64,000 nt of DNA from Bacillus sp. BP-3 (GCF_028401955.1 NZ_JAQOTJ010000005.1:158204-222203); one strand, 5' to 3'; positions 42,480-52,564 are shown, numbered from the stretch's first letter. The notes: generated from the sequence alone by a model not told the origin. A program made the numbers and translations.

Positions 42480-43679
42480 TTATAGACCAGCTTGCTCTTT
42501 TAAAGCTTCAGCTTTGTCTGTACGTTCCCATGATAGATCTACATCAGTACGTCCGAAGTGGCCGTAAGCTGCTGTTTGTTTGTAAATTGGGCGACGTAAG
42601 TCTAACATTTTGATGATTCCAGCTGGGCGAAGATCGAAGTTGCTTCGAACTAGTTCTACTAGTACTTCTTCAGATACTTTACCAGTGCCGAATGTATCAA
42701 CAGAGATAGATACTGGTTGTGCTACGCCGATTGCGTATGCAAGTTGTACTTCTGCTTTGTCAGCAAGTCCTGCTGCTACGATGTTTTTCGCAACGTAACG
42801 AGCTGCGTATGCTGCAGAGCGGTCAACTTTTGTCGCATCCTTACCAGAGAATGCACCGCCGCCGTGACGAGCATATCCGCCGTAAGTATCTACGATAATT
42901 TTACGACCTGTTAAACCAGCATCCCCTTGTGGTCCACCGATAACGAAGCGGCCAGTTGGGTTAATGAAGAATTTTGTTTCTTCATCGATTAATTCAGCTG
43001 GTACAACTGGTTTGATAACAAATTCTTTTAAGTTGCGATCGATTTGTTCCCAAGCAATCTCTGGATGATGTTGCGTAGAAATTACGATTGTATCGACGCG
43101 AACTGGTTTACCATTTTCATCATACTCAACTGTTACTTGTGTTTTACCGTCCGGACGTAAATATGGTAATGTATCATCCTTACGAACTTCCGTTAAACGA
43201 CGAGCTAATTTGTGAGCAAGTGAGATTGGAAGTGGCATTAATTCTTTTGTTTCATTACATGCGAAGCCAAACATTAAACCTTGGTCGCCAGCACCGATTG
43301 CTTCAATCTCTTCGTCAGTCATTTGACCTTCGCGTGCTTCTAACGCTTGGTCAACACCCATTGCGATGTCAGCAGATTGCTCATCGATAGATGTTAAAAC
43401 TGCACAAGTTTCTGCATCGAATCCGTATTTTGCACGAGTATAACCGATTCCTTGAATTGTTTCACGAACGATTTTTGGAATATCTACATAAGTAGAAGTT
43501 GTAATCTCTCCCGCTACCAATACTAAACCAGTTGTTACTGTTGTTTCACAAGCTACACGTGCGTTTGCATCTTTTGCTAAGATTGCATCTAAAATTGAAT
43601 CAGAAATTTGGTCACAAATTTTATCTGGATGTCCTTCAGTTACAGATTCAGATGTGAACAGATGACGTTTTTTTGTCAT
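42480..43679 (-). CDS. metK: S-adenosylmethionine synthetase
   Basis: A 399-residue MetK, which makes S-adenosylmethionine from ATP and methionine. Signatures: [34 protein letters not shown] and [19 protein letters not shown]. The gene is preceded by a SAM-I riboswitch and its own attenuator, so it is shut off when SAM is abundant. In B. subtilis metK and pckA are divergent neighbours, as here. Its 3' 260 bp has a damaged second copy at 37617-37755. Confidence 0.97.
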   Translation of the reverse strand: MTKKRHLFTSESVTEGHPDKICDQISDSILDAILAKDANARVACETTVTTGLVLVAGEITTSTYVDIPKIVRETIQGIGYTRAKYGFDAETCAVLTSIDEQSADIAMGVDQALEAREGQMTDEEIEAIGAGDQGLMFGFACNETKELMPLPISLAHKLARRLTEVRKDDTLPYLRPDGKTQVTVEYDENGKPVRVDTIVISTQHHPEIAWEQIDRNLKEFVIKPVVPAELIDEETKFFINPTGRFVIGGPQGDAGLTGRKIIVDTYGGYARHGGGAFSGKDATKVDRSAAYAARYVAKNIVAAGLADKAEVQLAYAIGVAQPVSISVDTFGTGKVSEEVLVELVRSNFDLRPAGIIKMLDLRRPIYKQTAAYGHFGRTDVDLSWERTDKAEALKEQAGL

Positions 43680-43777
43680 GTGGTAAACCTCCCTACAGTA
43701 ATTGTATATATTGTACGGAACTCATCCTTAATTTGCCACAAACTGCGACATTCATGTATTTTCCCACACAAGTGCAA

Positions 43778-43811
43778 AAGAAAAACCCTTCCTTAATAGA
43801 GGAAAGGTTGT
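43778..43811 (-). terminator. Attenuator terminator of the metK leader
   Basis: On the minus strand AACCTTTCC pairs with GGAAGGGTT around TCTATTAA, followed by TTTTTC. It is the expression platform of the S-box. Confidence 0.85.
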
Positions 43812-43844
43812 ATTTGCTACTTGCATACTGCTTTTTGCCCTTCG

Positions 43845-43967
43845 CTCTTATCGTTCGAGACAATTCGCCTCGCACAGGTTTAAGCACCTATTCACTTGTT
43901 TGTTGTCCATACAAGTGAGGTTGCCGGGCTTCATCGGGCCTGTCCCTCCGCCAGCTCGGGATAAGAG
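43845..43967 (-). promoter_or_regulatory. SAM-I riboswitch (S-box) of metK
   Basis: Minus-strand CTCTTATC...GCGGAGGGACAGGCCCGATGAAGCCCGGCAACC carries the invariant S-box core, followed by a TCACTTGT/ACAAGTGA arm, GGTGCTTAAACCTG and the closing GATAAGAG that pairs with the first bases. SAM binding favours the terminator at 43778-43811 and stops metK transcription. Confidence 0.93.
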
Positions 43968-44120
43968 AGTATCCGTCCTCAACTATACTAAAGAAATGAC
44001 TTTCATTTGTCAATCCAAATACACATATTCCTATAAGTTTTTCATACCAGAAATTTATGGAAAAAAATAATATAATAACACAAACAAAAACAAATAAATA
44101 GTATACATTATTTATATGAT

Positions 44121-44131
44121 TGTGTTATACT
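44121..44131 (+). promoter_or_regulatory. Candidate CcpN site before pckA
   Basis: TGTGTTATACT fits the B. subtilis CcpN motif TRTGHYATAYW. CcpN represses gluconeogenic genes including pckA when glucose is present. The site is 55 bp before the pckA start. Confidence 0.45.
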
Positions 44132-44186
44132 TTTGGTGGGGATTACGATGAATATTCATAAATCAAATAAAGGATGGTATATAAAT

Positions 44187-45773
44187 ATGAGTACTGCGAA
44201 TGTCCAAATTGGATTACATGAACTATTGAACGGAAGCAATGCACAGGTTCAATTGAGCGTTCCGCAATTAACGGAAAAGGTATTAATGAGAAAAGAAGGT
44301 CAATTATCTTCTACTGGCGCAGTTTCTGTTTCAACAGGAAAATATACAGGACGTTCTCCGAAAGATAAATTTATTGTAGACGAAGCATCTGTTACGGACA
44401 AAATTGCTTGGGGATCTGTTAACCAACCAATTTCTGAAGAACATTTCAATAAATTATATACAAAAGTGCTAGAATACTTAAAAGATAAGGAAGAACTATT
44501 CGTATTCAAAGGATTTGCAGGAGCAGACCGCAACTACCGTCTTCCTCTTCAAGTTATTAATGAATATGCTTGGCATAACCTATTTGCGCACCAATTATTC
44601 ATTCGTCCAACTGAAGAAGAATTACAAGATCATGATGCACAGTTCACAATTGTATCTGCACCAAACTTTAAAGCAGATCCAGAAGTTGACGGCACAAATT
44701 CAGAAACATTTATTATCGTTTCTTTTGAAAAGCGTATCGTGTTAATCGGCGGCACAGAATACGCTGGTGAAATGAAAAAATCAATCTTCTCTATCATGAA
44801 CTACTTACTTCCAGAGCAAGACATTTTCTCTATGCACTGCTCTGCAAACGTAGGCGAAGAAGGCGATGTTGCTTTATTCTTTGGTTTATCTGGAACAGGT
44901 AAGACAACATTATCTGCTGATCCAAATCGTAAATTAATTGGTGATGATGAGCACGGTTGGTCTGATAACGGTGTGTTTAATATTGAAGGCGGTTGCTATG
45001 CAAAATGTGTGAACTTATCTCGTGAGAAAGAGCCACAAATCTTTGATGCAATTAAATTCGGCTCTGTTTTAGAAAACGTTGTAATTGATGAACATACACG
45101 CATTGCAAATTACGATGATACTGCATTAACAGAAAATACACGTGCAGCTTATCCAATTGATGCAATTGATAACATCGTATTACCTAGCGTTGCAGGTCAT
45201 CCTAATACAATTATTTTCTTAACTGCTGATGCATTCGGCGTGTTGCCTCCAATCAGTAAATTAACGAAAGAGCAAGCTATGTATCATTTCTTAAGCGGTT
45301 ACACTAGTAAACTAGCAGGAACTGAGCGCGGTATTACTTCTCCGCAAGCAACATTCTCAACATGCTTCGGTTCTCCATTCTTACCACTTGATGCATCTCG
45401 CTACGCAGAAATGCTTGGTGAAAAGATCGAGAAGCATGATGCAAAAGTATTCTTAGTGAACACTGGCTGGACTGGCGGCGAATACGGCGTTGGAAAACGT
45501 ATGAACTTAGGTCATACACGCGCAATGGTGCAAGCTGCGTTAAACGGCGAGCTTGACAACACTGAAACAGCAAAACATGATATCTTTGGTCTTGAAGTAC
45601 CACTTCATGTTCCTGGTGTACCTGATGAAGTATTAATGCCAGAACAAACATGGACTGACAAAGAAGCTTACAAAGTAAAAGCAACTGAACTTGCAAATAA
45701 GTTCAAAGAAAACTTCAAGAAATTTGATACTGTTTCTGAAACAGTTGTAAACCTTGGCGGTCCAATCGCTTAA
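44187..45773 (+). CDS. pckA: Phosphoenolpyruvate carboxykinase (ATP)
   Basis: A 528-residue gluconeogenic enzyme turning oxaloacetate and ATP into phosphoenolpyruvate. The substrate and nucleotide motifs are clear: [28 protein letters not shown], Walker [35 protein letters not shown], and the C-terminal [13 protein letters not shown]. The start at 44187 (MSTANVQIG) gives the usual length and has AAAGGATGG upstream; an in-frame ATG at 44148 behind GGTGGGG would add 13 residues and remains possible. Confidence 0.96.
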   Translation: MSTANVQIGLHELLNGSNAQVQLSVPQLTEKVLMRKEGQLSSTGAVSVSTGKYTGRSPKDKFIVDEASVTDKIAWGSVNQPISEEHFNKLYTKVLEYLKDKEELFVFKGFAGADRNYRLPLQVINEYAWHNLFAHQLFIRPTEEELQDHDAQFTIVSAPNFKADPEVDGTNSETFIIVSFEKRIVLIGGTEYAGEMKKSIFSIMNYLLPEQDIFSMHCSANVGEEGDVALFFGLSGTGKTTLSADPNRKLIGDDEHGWSDNGVFNIEGGCYAKCVNLSREKEPQIFDAIKFGSVLENVVIDEHTRIANYDDTALTENTRAAYPIDAIDNIVLPSVAGHPNTIIFLTADAFGVLPPISKLTKEQAMYHFLSGYTSKLAGTERGITSPQATFSTCFGSPFLPLDASRYAEMLGEKIEKHDAKVFLVNTGWTGGEYGVGKRMNLGHTRAMVQAALNGELDNTETAKHDIFGLEVPLHVPGVPDEVLMPEQTWTDKEAYKVKATELANKFKENFKKFDTVSETVVNLGGPIA

Positions 45774-45867
45774 CCTGACTTTAATGTGAATAAGTATGTT
45801 GTGATTGCAAGAAAACAAGTATTCACCGACAAAGCCCATGTTTTCTTGTAATTGCGCATACTTACAT

Positions 45868-45906
45868 ATAAAAGAGGCTTACGAGTAATCTCGCAAGCCT
45901 CTTCCT
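45868..45906. terminator. Terminator between pckA and the AtpI-like gene
   Basis: AAGAGGCTTACGAG pairs with CTCGCAAGCCTCTT; A- and T-rich tails on both sides suggest it works both ways. Confidence 0.85.
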
Positions 45907-46277
45907 TATTTCTTCACATCTTTCATACTGTAATATGCTAAATTAATCACAATTAATATATACCCGCCCATAATCCCAACAGCAAATGCCCACATCACCA
46001 TATGATGCTCAATCTCGTACATAATAATGGCACCAAGTATTGCTGCTGCAAATCTGTTTATCATACCAAGAGTTGGTGACTTACTTTTTTTCACTATGCT
46101 CTCTCCGATTTTTTCAATGCGGCGCCCTAAAATCCAAACACAATATGTGCTCACGAGAAAACCAAGACCGATTCCTAAAAAGTGCGGAGAAAACGGAGTA
46201 AATGTCCAGCCTAACAGCATCAGTGCTAAAATATAATATGTTTGTACTTTAAATGTTTGTAACGACATGCTAATCAT
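45906..46277 (-). CDS. AtpI-like (ATP synthase subunit I family) membrane protein
   Basis: A 123-residue protein with four helices in two pairs (YYILALMLLGWTF, FLGIGLGFLVSTYCVWILG; FAAAILGAIIMYEIE, MVMWAFAVGIMGGYILIVI), which is the AtpI pattern; AtpI helps assemble the ATP synthase c ring or carries magnesium. It is far from any atp operon, so a specific role is not claimed. GAGGAG lies 7 bp upstream. Confidence 0.65.
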   Translation of the reverse strand: MISMSLQTFKVQTYYILALMLLGWTFTPFSPHFLGIGLGFLVSTYCVWILGRRIEKIGESIVKKSKSPTLGMINRFAAAILGAIIMYEIEHHMVMWAFAVGIMGGYILIVINLAYYSMKDVKK

Positions 46278-46321
46278 GTTCTGGCTCCTCTACTGCAAAA
46301 TCTCTATATCAAATATCATCC

Positions 46322-46435
46322 AAATTAAAAAACAACGTAAAAACCACTTTTTTAGGTGGGTAAAAATATGTAATCGATTCCCTACCACGTGCAATACAAA
46401 AACAAATCATCTCTCCATAGCAGCTGTTTAAATGG
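46322..46435 (+). repeat. bcr1-like repeat, copy 3 (divergent)
   Basis: CCAAATTAAAAAACAACGTAAAAACC, then TACCACGTGC and CTCCATAGCAGCTG, aligned with copies at 33065 and 34019 but shortened and with many changes. It occupies most of the 46278-46631 gap. Confidence 0.55.
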
Positions 46436-46631
46436 ATTTACAAATTTTAAACTATTTTGATAGTGTTTATATTATTAAATTGCATTTAAGAAATAACATT
46501 ATACAAAAAATCTCTTGCAAATAACGAGTCGAATTGTGTCGTTTTTTCAAACATTTTTTTATAAAATAAGATATCATTCTAACAAAATGTGGATATTATA
46601 TAGTAAGTACACAATAAAGGAGGGACTTCCA

Positions 46632-46853
46632 TTGCTCTTCTTTCTCATCGCTCTTATTCATTTCCTTATCCCGGCTCTCGTCGGCTTAACGTTATATTGG
46701 TATACACCTAAGCATAGTGTTTTCTATGCCGTCCTCAGCGTTCTTCTCACCGGTATGATTCTCGTCACTTATTTCCGCTTCCCTTTTCTTAACTGGATTC
46801 CATTTGTTATAGCAATTTTGTATCTTATTTTATTGCCGAAAATCAAAAAATAA
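46632..46853 (+). CDS. Small three-span membrane protein, 73 residues
   Basis: A TTG start 8 bp after AAAGGAGGG encodes LFFLIALIHFLIPALVGLTL and YWYTPKHSVFYAVLSVLLTG followed by a last helix NWIPFVIAILYLILLPKIKK. It is basic at the C-terminus. No family recognised. A terminator starts at the stop codon. Confidence 0.65.
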   Translation: MLFFLIALIHFLIPALVGLTLYWYTPKHSVFYAVLSVLLTGMILVTYFRFPFLNWIPFVIAILYLILLPKIKK

Positions 46854-46882
46854 GAAAGCAGATCTACTCTGCTTTCTTATTT
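46850..46882 (+). terminator. Terminator
   Basis: AAAATAAGAAAGCAGA pairs with TCTGCTTTCTTATTTT around TCTAC. Confidence 0.85.
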
Positions 46883-46927
46883 TGATATATTTTCTTTTAC
46901 AAGTAACGTCTGACTTTACAAACCATA
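46877..46927 (-). pseudogene. Fragment identical to the 3' end of the EamA gene
   Basis: TTATTTTGATATATTTTCTTTTACAAGTAAC, a 6-bp deletion, then TCTGACTTTACAAACCATA match 28732-28786, which encodes the last residues of the EamA transporter (WFVKSEKQLLVKENISK). It has no other part of that gene. Confidence 0.7.
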
Positions 46928-46939
46928 GGACCATTGAAC

Positions 46940-47012
46940 TACTCCTACCTATCTTCTTCGCTTCTCTCAATCTTGAGGTGGGGGTCTTACTGCCCGTTAA
47001 TGCGGGATAAAT
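46940..47012 (+). repeat. Structured intergenic repeat, family 2, copy B (right part)
   Basis: CTACCTATCTTCTTCGCTTCTCTCAATCTTGAGGTGGGGGTCTTACTGCCCGTTAA is nearly identical to the right half of copy A at 13335-13480; the left half is missing, and TGCGGGATAAA follows as in copy C. Confidence 0.7.
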
Positions 47013-47173
47013 ATAGCACTCAAACATTTCCTCTTTTTTATAAGTAATACCTTTTTTCATCTCATTCATAAATCCGACAAAATATTCGCTGTTTATTTGT
47101 TGATATAAATTTGGTAAAATAACCTTATATTTCCATGATATGTATAAATCAAAATATATGGAGGATAAAAATC

Positions 47174-48877
47174 GTGAAGTTAATAAAGGTTAATAAAAAA
47201 GATGCTTTAGCATTCTCCGCTATCATCGCCCATATATTCATATGTACTATTATACAAATGAATTTATTTTGGGACAAAGATTTAGTATTGGCAGGAGATG
47301 ATATAGGATTCCACTTTAATCGTGTATTCGGATTAGCTGAAGCAATCAAAACATCTCACTACCCATTTTACATTGATAGTACCTTTTTAAATGGATATGG
47401 TTATGCAACAAATTGGTTTTATTCTAACCTTTTTCTATTTCCAATGGCTATTTTATTGAATTTAGGATACAGTTTAGTAGTTTCCTATAGAACTTATATA
47501 ATAATTTATACAATAGCAACAGCATGCGTAACTTATTATTGTGCCTATAAAATGAGTAAAAAGGTAACTTCATCAAGCTTTATGACTATATTGTATGTCT
47601 TTTCACTCTATAGAGCATTTGATGTTTATCAAAGAGCTGCGCTTGGGGAGTCATTGGCGTTTATCTTTCTTCCTGTTATATTGTATGGAATTTATGAAAT
47701 TTTATATGGACAGAAAAGAAAGTGGTACATTTTAACGATTGGGTTCACTGGAATGATTTATACTCATGTTTTATCAAGTGTATTAGCTTTTTGCATGTTA
47801 CTACTCTTCCTGCTCTTTTCAATTAATAGACTCTGGGAGGATAAAACAAAAATAATTTATTTTGTTATTGCTGGCGGAGTAACAATCTTACTATCAGCTT
47901 TTTTTATTTTTCCAATGGTAGAGCAAATGGCATCGAATACCTTCTATCTCAATACATATACTTTTACAACACCTGGCGATACGATGTATTCACTAGGAAA
48001 ATTATGCAAAAGCATTATATTAAACAATAAAGGTTCTGCAATTATAGGAGTAGGATACGTTCTATTTTTACCATTAATATATAGATTTAACATTAAAAAG
48101 AAAAATGCAATAATAAGTTTTGCTGACAAATGCTTATTAATCGCAATGATATTTTTACTAATGACAACAAACTACTCCCCATGGAAACACTTCCATATGC
48201 TAGACGTTATACAATTCACATTTAGACTTTTTGCACTTGTAACATTATTAATGGCATTTAGCTGTTCTGTTTATATAGGCTATGCTATTAAGAAAAAATA
48301 TCATTCAATCGGTTTGCTAGTTATTGTTCTTTCTCTATTATTCAGTAATACATCGACAATAGCTCAATATTATAAAGATTTTCGTATACATGACCAAAAT
48401 CAATTTAGAGGAGAGCAAACTTTTAAAGATTCATATAATATAGGTGCAGGTTCTGAATACCTGCCTTCTGTTACAAAGATCGATGTTTTAAAATCTCGAA
48501 AGAAAGACGAAGTGAAAACAAGAAATCATACCACGAAACTAAGTCATATAGTAAAGGAAGGCAATGAACTTTATATAAATTTTGATGCAAAGAATAAAGA
48601 TGTCTTAGAACTTCCAATGATTTATTACAAAGGCTATGAGGTGAAAATTAACAACAAAATAGTTCCGATAAAAATGTCTAACAACGGATTGATAGAAGTA
48701 CCGATCCAAGAAAAAGGTAAAATGGAAGTATCATACCCAGGAACAGCTATTCAAAAATTCTCCTTTTACACTTCTATTACTACTTTCGTTATGTTGATGA
48801 TTTTCATTCGTTTAAAAAGTATTAGAAGAAATAAAGAAAAGAAACATGACATAGATTCCACAATAAAATACGCCTAA
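47174..48877 (+). CDS. Polytopic membrane protein, PTPS-related/GT-C-like
   Basis: A 567-residue protein with about 12 helices over residues 10-410 and a ~120-residue soluble tail before a last helix (FSFYTSITTFVMLMIFIRL). An early outer loop has GDDIGFHFNRVFGLAEAIKT and YPFYIDSTFLNGYGYATNWF, similar to the acidic first loop of lipid-linked glycosyltransferases (GT-C, YfhO-like). The GTG at 47174 lies 9 bp after GGAGG and is preferred. It probably acts on cell-surface polymer but has no cluster around it. Confidence 0.72.
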   Translation: MKLIKVNKKDALAFSAIIAHIFICTIIQMNLFWDKDLVLAGDDIGFHFNRVFGLAEAIKTSHYPFYIDSTFLNGYGYATNWFYSNLFLFPMAILLNLGYSLVVSYRTYIIIYTIATACVTYYCAYKMSKKVTSSSFMTILYVFSLYRAFDVYQRAALGESLAFIFLPVILYGIYEILYGQKRKWYILTIGFTGMIYTHVLSSVLAFCMLLLFLLFSINRLWEDKTKIIYFVIAGGVTILLSAFFIFPMVEQMASNTFYLNTYTFTTPGDTMYSLGKLCKSIILNNKGSAIIGVGYVLFLPLIYRFNIKKKNAIISFADKCLLIAMIFLLMTTNYSPWKHFHMLDVIQFTFRLFALVTLLMAFSCSVYIGYAIKKKYHSIGLLVIVLSLLFSNTSTIAQYYKDFRIHDQNQFRGEQTFKDSYNIGAGSEYLPSVTKIDVLKSRKKDEVKTRNHTTKLSHIVKEGNELYINFDAKNKDVLELPMIYYKGYEVKINNKIVPIKMSNNGLIEVPIQEKGKMEVSYPGTAIQKFSFYTSITTFVMLMIFIRLKSIRRNKEKKHDIDSTIKYA

Positions 48878-48950
48878 TTTCACTTTTCACTAAGAAATTA
48901 CCATAAATAATATTCGTTAATTTTTGATATTTTATGTTTGGGAATAAATT

Positions 48951-48985
48951 AGAAGAAAGCAAAGATGATCTGCTTTCTTCTTTTT
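48951..48985. terminator. Bidirectional terminator
   Basis: GAAGAAAGC pairs with GCTTTCTTC, T-run on the plus strand. It lies between convergent genes. Confidence 0.85.
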
Positions 48986-48991
48986 CATGAA

Positions 48992-49315
48992 TTACACCCG
49001 AACATGCAATTTCATATTCGGATTATAATATTGACTCGGGCTTTTTAATTGAAAGGTTCCCCCAGATTCAGAAAAATCAACAGTCAAGTTATCATCCATA
49101 AAAACAAGCTTCGTTCGATCGGCAATAAACTGAAACTTGTTTGATGGAATGTCCACGTCTTGCTCATCTTTTTCTAGTGCAGCGACTAAGTCAATAATCC
49201 CACTCATCACACAGCCGCATCCTTCTGTATCGTAAAATAATTTTATATATTTAGCTTCACTTGGAATTATCTTTTTTATTTTCGCATATGCTGCGTCCGT
49301 TACGGTCACATTCAT
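48992..49315 (-). CDS. HesB/IscA-like iron-sulfur protein (YqkB type)
   Basis: A 107-residue protein with the HesB-like fold: VTDAAYAKIKKIIPSEAKYI, then TEGCGCVMSG, and a C-terminal strand set. In A-type carriers cysteines come as one upstream Cys and a C-terminal CGC; here only the internal GCGC pair is present, as in YqkB-like members, so cluster delivery is uncertain. Single gene with a good AGGAGG site. Confidence 0.75.
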   Translation of the reverse strand: MNVTVTDAAYAKIKKIIPSEAKYIKLFYDTEGCGCVMSGIIDLVAALEKDEQDVDIPSNKFQFIADRTKLVFMDDNLTVDFSESGGTFQLKSPSQYYNPNMKLHVRV

Positions 49316-49451
49316 TGTTTTTCCTCCTACCTATATCACGATTATTCTATTGTAGCATTCTTTTTTTATAAATCGGTTCGATTTTTATATACAGAAAATT
49401 CATTAAACCATATAATTAAATTGATATATTTTCCCAAAGGAGGTTTTCCTC

Positions 49452-50354
49452 ATGCCAAAACTTCAAGAACTAGAATATCAGTTGAATACGTTATTTTCCG
49501 TACACAAATACGGAATAGATCCTGGGTTTAGCCGTTTCCTCCCAGCTGCTTATGATCCAATTTCATTTCCTTGGCAAGAGTTCTTTGAAGATGATTTCGT
49601 GACATACTTTAATGGGCTCATGATAAAAGGAGCAGCTGTTGTTCGCAATGTCTTTCTAGCTGTTTTTCCAACTAACGAAGTGCTTGATAAGTTTCTTACT
49701 GAAGGAACAGCTGGAGACTTATTATTTATGCATCATCCGCTTGTCATGGAATGCGGCGATCCGCAAGGCTTACCAGGGCGCGGGTTCATTCCTATTCCAA
49801 ATCACTATTTGCAAGCAATAAAGGACAAGGGATTATCCGTATACACATGTCATGCGCCAATGGACCGTCATCAAACGTATGGGACAAGTATCGCCATCGC
49901 CAAAGCACTACATGCATCCGTAATTGAAAGCTTCGCTGAAGGCGATGGATTGATTTGTGAAATAGCTCCAACACATACAAATGAGCTAATGGAAAAAGCA
50001 AAAAAGATTTTTGACATCCCGTATGTAGACTTTGAAGGACAAACACGTTCTCATATTTCGAAAATCGCAATCATCGCTGGCTGCGGTGATAAAGTAAGCA
50101 TGATGCAAGAAGCTGAGGAAAAAGGCGCGCAAGCTTATGTTACTGGGGAAGTGCATTGTCATATCGACAACGACTATGGCAAAAGGAAATATGCCATCAT
50201 GAAAGAGTACATACCGCATACAAATATGTCGCTCATCGGCGTTTCCCACTCTGCATCGGAGTATTTAGTAAAGAAGACACTCATGTATGACTGGTTTTCG
50301 CAAAATTTTAATGTCAATGTTGTCTTGCTGCCGCAGGAAAAATGGTGGTATTAA
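49452..50354 (+). CDS. Nif3-like dinuclear metal protein
   Basis: A 300-residue protein of the Nif3 (YqfO/YbgI) family: LLFMHHPLVMECG near residue 95, YTCHAPMDRHQTYGTSIAIAKAL near 135 and GVSHSASEYLVKK near the C-terminus supply the histidines and acidic residues that bind a metal pair. Some members have GTP cyclohydrolase-related or hydrolase activity; most have no known reaction. AGGAGG precedes the start and a terminator follows. Confidence 0.85.
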   Translation: MPKLQELEYQLNTLFSVHKYGIDPGFSRFLPAAYDPISFPWQEFFEDDFVTYFNGLMIKGAAVVRNVFLAVFPTNEVLDKFLTEGTAGDLLFMHHPLVMECGDPQGLPGRGFIPIPNHYLQAIKDKGLSVYTCHAPMDRHQTYGTSIAIAKALHASVIESFAEGDGLICEIAPTHTNELMEKAKKIFDIPYVDFEGQTRSHISKIAIIAGCGDKVSMMQEAEEKGAQAYVTGEVHCHIDNDYGKRKYAIMKEYIPHTNMSLIGVSHSASEYLVKKTLMYDWFSQNFNVNVVLLPQEKWWY

Positions 50355-50387
50355 TTTAGAAAGCGCTATCCTTTCTGTATGAAAAAT

Positions 50388-50423
50388 AAAGCAACCAAAT
50401 TTATCATATATTTGGTTGCTTAG
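50388..50423 (+). terminator. Terminator of the Nif3-like gene
   Basis: AGCAACCAAATTTATCATATATTTGGTTGCT: 10-bp stem with short loop. Confidence 0.8.
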
Positions 50424-50482
50424 CTTGCCCTTTATCATTGTTTACTTCAACAAAAATTAAAAATTTCTTTTAAGCAATGAAA

Positions 50483-52123
50483 CTACCATAAATCCGTATA
50501 CACAGTAGAAGTCACTGGAATTGGTGTCCAATATTGCTGATTTGGCTGCCATGCTTTAATCGTTCCATCTTGGCGCTTAATAAACGCTTTGAATTGAACA
50601 TTTCGCTCAGCTGGTAAGTAAACTGTGCCTCTCCAATCTCCGTAAGTAGAGTTATATGATAATTTAATAGGATATAGTGTTGTATCCCACTGCCCTAACT
50701 CGGCACGATCTCCAGCAATATACACTGTATCTCCAGTAGTTGTTGGTGCATTTTTTACAACAATTGTTTGCGAAGTAGGAGTAACTCCTAAAGTATCTTT
50801 GAACTGTGCCATCAATGTATTATTGTACATAACATCTTGATAACGAAGCAGTGTGAATCCCGCAAAGTTATAATTAAAAGCCATTTCAGCTGCTTTCTTA
50901 TATTCATTATCGCTTCCTATGCTTAACGCATTTTCGCCATTTAGGACAATCCCTTTTTCATTCGCAAGCTTAGCTACTTGTTTTACAAGTGTTTTTGGCA
51001 TTGAATATTCTGGATATGTTCCCTTATCTGACATTTCTAAGCAGGTAAATGTTAAATCTAATTTTGCACTCTTAAAGGCGTCTAACAAACTACTATAATC
51101 ATTATATCCCGCCGGCTTTTCAGCACTGTGCGGAAGATTTGGATTGTTGTATTGCCAATGAACACCAGCAACTTTTGCTCCAATTGGTACGTGGAACGTA
51201 TTATCAAATGCAGAATGAGCTAATTCACCTATCAATTTTGTATGTTCTTCTAACACACCTTCATACCACTTTAAGAAATCTTCACCGTACTTTGTTTGAT
51301 AGCCGATTGTCAAAAATTGATTTCCATCAGATGGAGGAAGTACTTGTGACATAGAAGTTAAGTTTGTCCCCCAAGCTTTGTTTATTCCTGCTAAAGATCC
51401 ATATTTTTGTAATGTCCAAGAACGAAATTGCTCTTTCGCAAATTCCGTATAAGCTTGAAACTTCCCTCTAGACGGGTAACCTGATCCATCAGCCGACGTA
51501 TAAGATGGATAACGTGTTTCTCCAGCCGGACCGCCCGATAAATAAATCTTCGAAATGACATCTTTATACGGAGCCATCGCCTCTGCAAAAGCATTATATA
51601 GTTCTCCGTACTGCTTTCGAATTACATCTGAAGCTAGCGGATTTAATGTTTCTTTATTAATCGTTCCTGTTTCCGATTTAAAATATAAACTATCATCTGA
51701 TTTTTGATTCCATATCCAAGAAGGAAGCGGTACATTGCAATCATCTCCAACATTACCGCCACATTGATGCGTTGAAATAATCGGAATCATTTTCATACCA
51801 GCATTTCTTACAGATTGTGCAAAGCGCTGGGCATAAGAAAAATCAAATTGTTGATCTCCATTCTTCTCCATATCTCCCCACCAAAAATCAACAGTAATAG
51901 CAGAGAAGCCGTTTTGTTTTGCCCAGCGTAAATCATTTTCAAACGTCTCCCATGTCATCATATCGGGTATTTTCTTTAGCGGTGCCATAATATATGCTTT
52001 GTAATTTCCGTTCATTGATTGCCCGTTTACAGCTGCATAACTCTGGCTTGGAAAAATTGAAAAAGCAAACAATATAAGAACAGATAACATGGCAATACTA
52101 CAGCCTTTTAAATATTTTTTCAT
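50483..52123 (-). CDS. Beta-amylase with starch-binding domain
   Basis: A 546-residue secreted GH14 enzyme releasing maltose from starch ends; the length equals the known B. cereus beta-amylase precursor. Signal peptide (about 1-30, ending SYAAVNG), GH14 barrel with TVDFWWGDMEKNG, IISTHQCGGNVGDDCNVPLP, catalytic acid Glu in SGGPAGETRYPS, and the second catalytic Glu in LNGENALSIG. The last ~100 residues (VVKNAPTTTGDTVYIAGDRA...) are a CBM20 starch-binding domain. AGGAGAG lies before the start. Confidence 0.96.
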   Translation of the reverse strand: MKKYLKGCSIAMLSVLILFAFSIFPSQSYAAVNGQSMNGNYKAYIMAPLKKIPDMMTWETFENDLRWAKQNGFSAITVDFWWGDMEKNGDQQFDFSYAQRFAQSVRNAGMKMIPIISTHQCGGNVGDDCNVPLPSWIWNQKSDDSLYFKSETGTINKETLNPLASDVIRKQYGELYNAFAEAMAPYKDVISKIYLSGGPAGETRYPSYTSADGSGYPSRGKFQAYTEFAKEQFRSWTLQKYGSLAGINKAWGTNLTSMSQVLPPSDGNQFLTIGYQTKYGEDFLKWYEGVLEEHTKLIGELAHSAFDNTFHVPIGAKVAGVHWQYNNPNLPHSAEKPAGYNDYSSLLDAFKSAKLDLTFTCLEMSDKGTYPEYSMPKTLVKQVAKLANEKGIVLNGENALSIGSDNEYKKAAEMAFNYNFAGFTLLRYQDVMYNNTLMAQFKDTLGVTPTSQTIVVKNAPTTTGDTVYIAGDRAELGQWDTTLYPIKLSYNSTYGDWRGTVYLPAERNVQFKAFIKRQDGTIKAWQPNQQYWTPIPVTSTVYTDLW

Positions 52124-52310
52124 ACGCTCTCTCCTTTTCTAAAAATTAAGACTACAAATAATAAAAACTTGAATGAAGGCAAAGGGTTTCATTCTATATT
52201 TGTAATTACAAACATACATGTATGCGTTTACATATTATCATTTATTGCAATCGTTTGCATTATTTTTCTCATATTTTACTAGCTTTTTATATGTATTATA
52301 AATCCATTTT

Positions 52311-52475
52311 CATTTTTCGACATATAATATAAGTCACTGCTATACAGCAGCATAACATGACCGCTACTTACTTTCTCCCCCTGTTTTAAACCTCGCACGT
52401 GGCAGGAATAGACCCTGACTGCTTCTATGCACGGCCAGATGCTCTCGTTCCCCCTAAAAAAAAGGGTTTTATATA
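52311..52475 (-). repeat. bcr1-like repeat, copy 4
   Basis: Inverted full-length copy: CCCTTTTTTTTAGGGGGAACGAGAGCATCTGGCCGTGCATAG on the minus strand, GCCACGTGCGAGGTTTAAAAC, CTGCTGTATAGCAG and TTATATGTCGAAAAATG. It is ~90 bp from copy 5 in the 52124-52735 gap. Confidence 0.75.
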
Positions 52476-52564
52476 TTATTTAATTTATGTTTATAAATAT
52501 AATTTTATAAAAATTAAAAAACAGGTAATAGATTTCAGTTCTATCACCCGTTTTTTATATACAT

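Noticed and set aside
43693-43887. Frame over the metK leader
   Set aside because: Covers the S-box and attenuator; no evidence of translation.
46830-47069. Minus-strand frame of 79 codons
   Set aside because: It runs through a terminator, the displaced EamA fragment and repeat B; not a gene.
52225-52240. Possible PlcR box before beta-amylase (TATGCGTTTACATA)
   Set aside because: The half-sites are two bases too close and the fixed A/T are missing.
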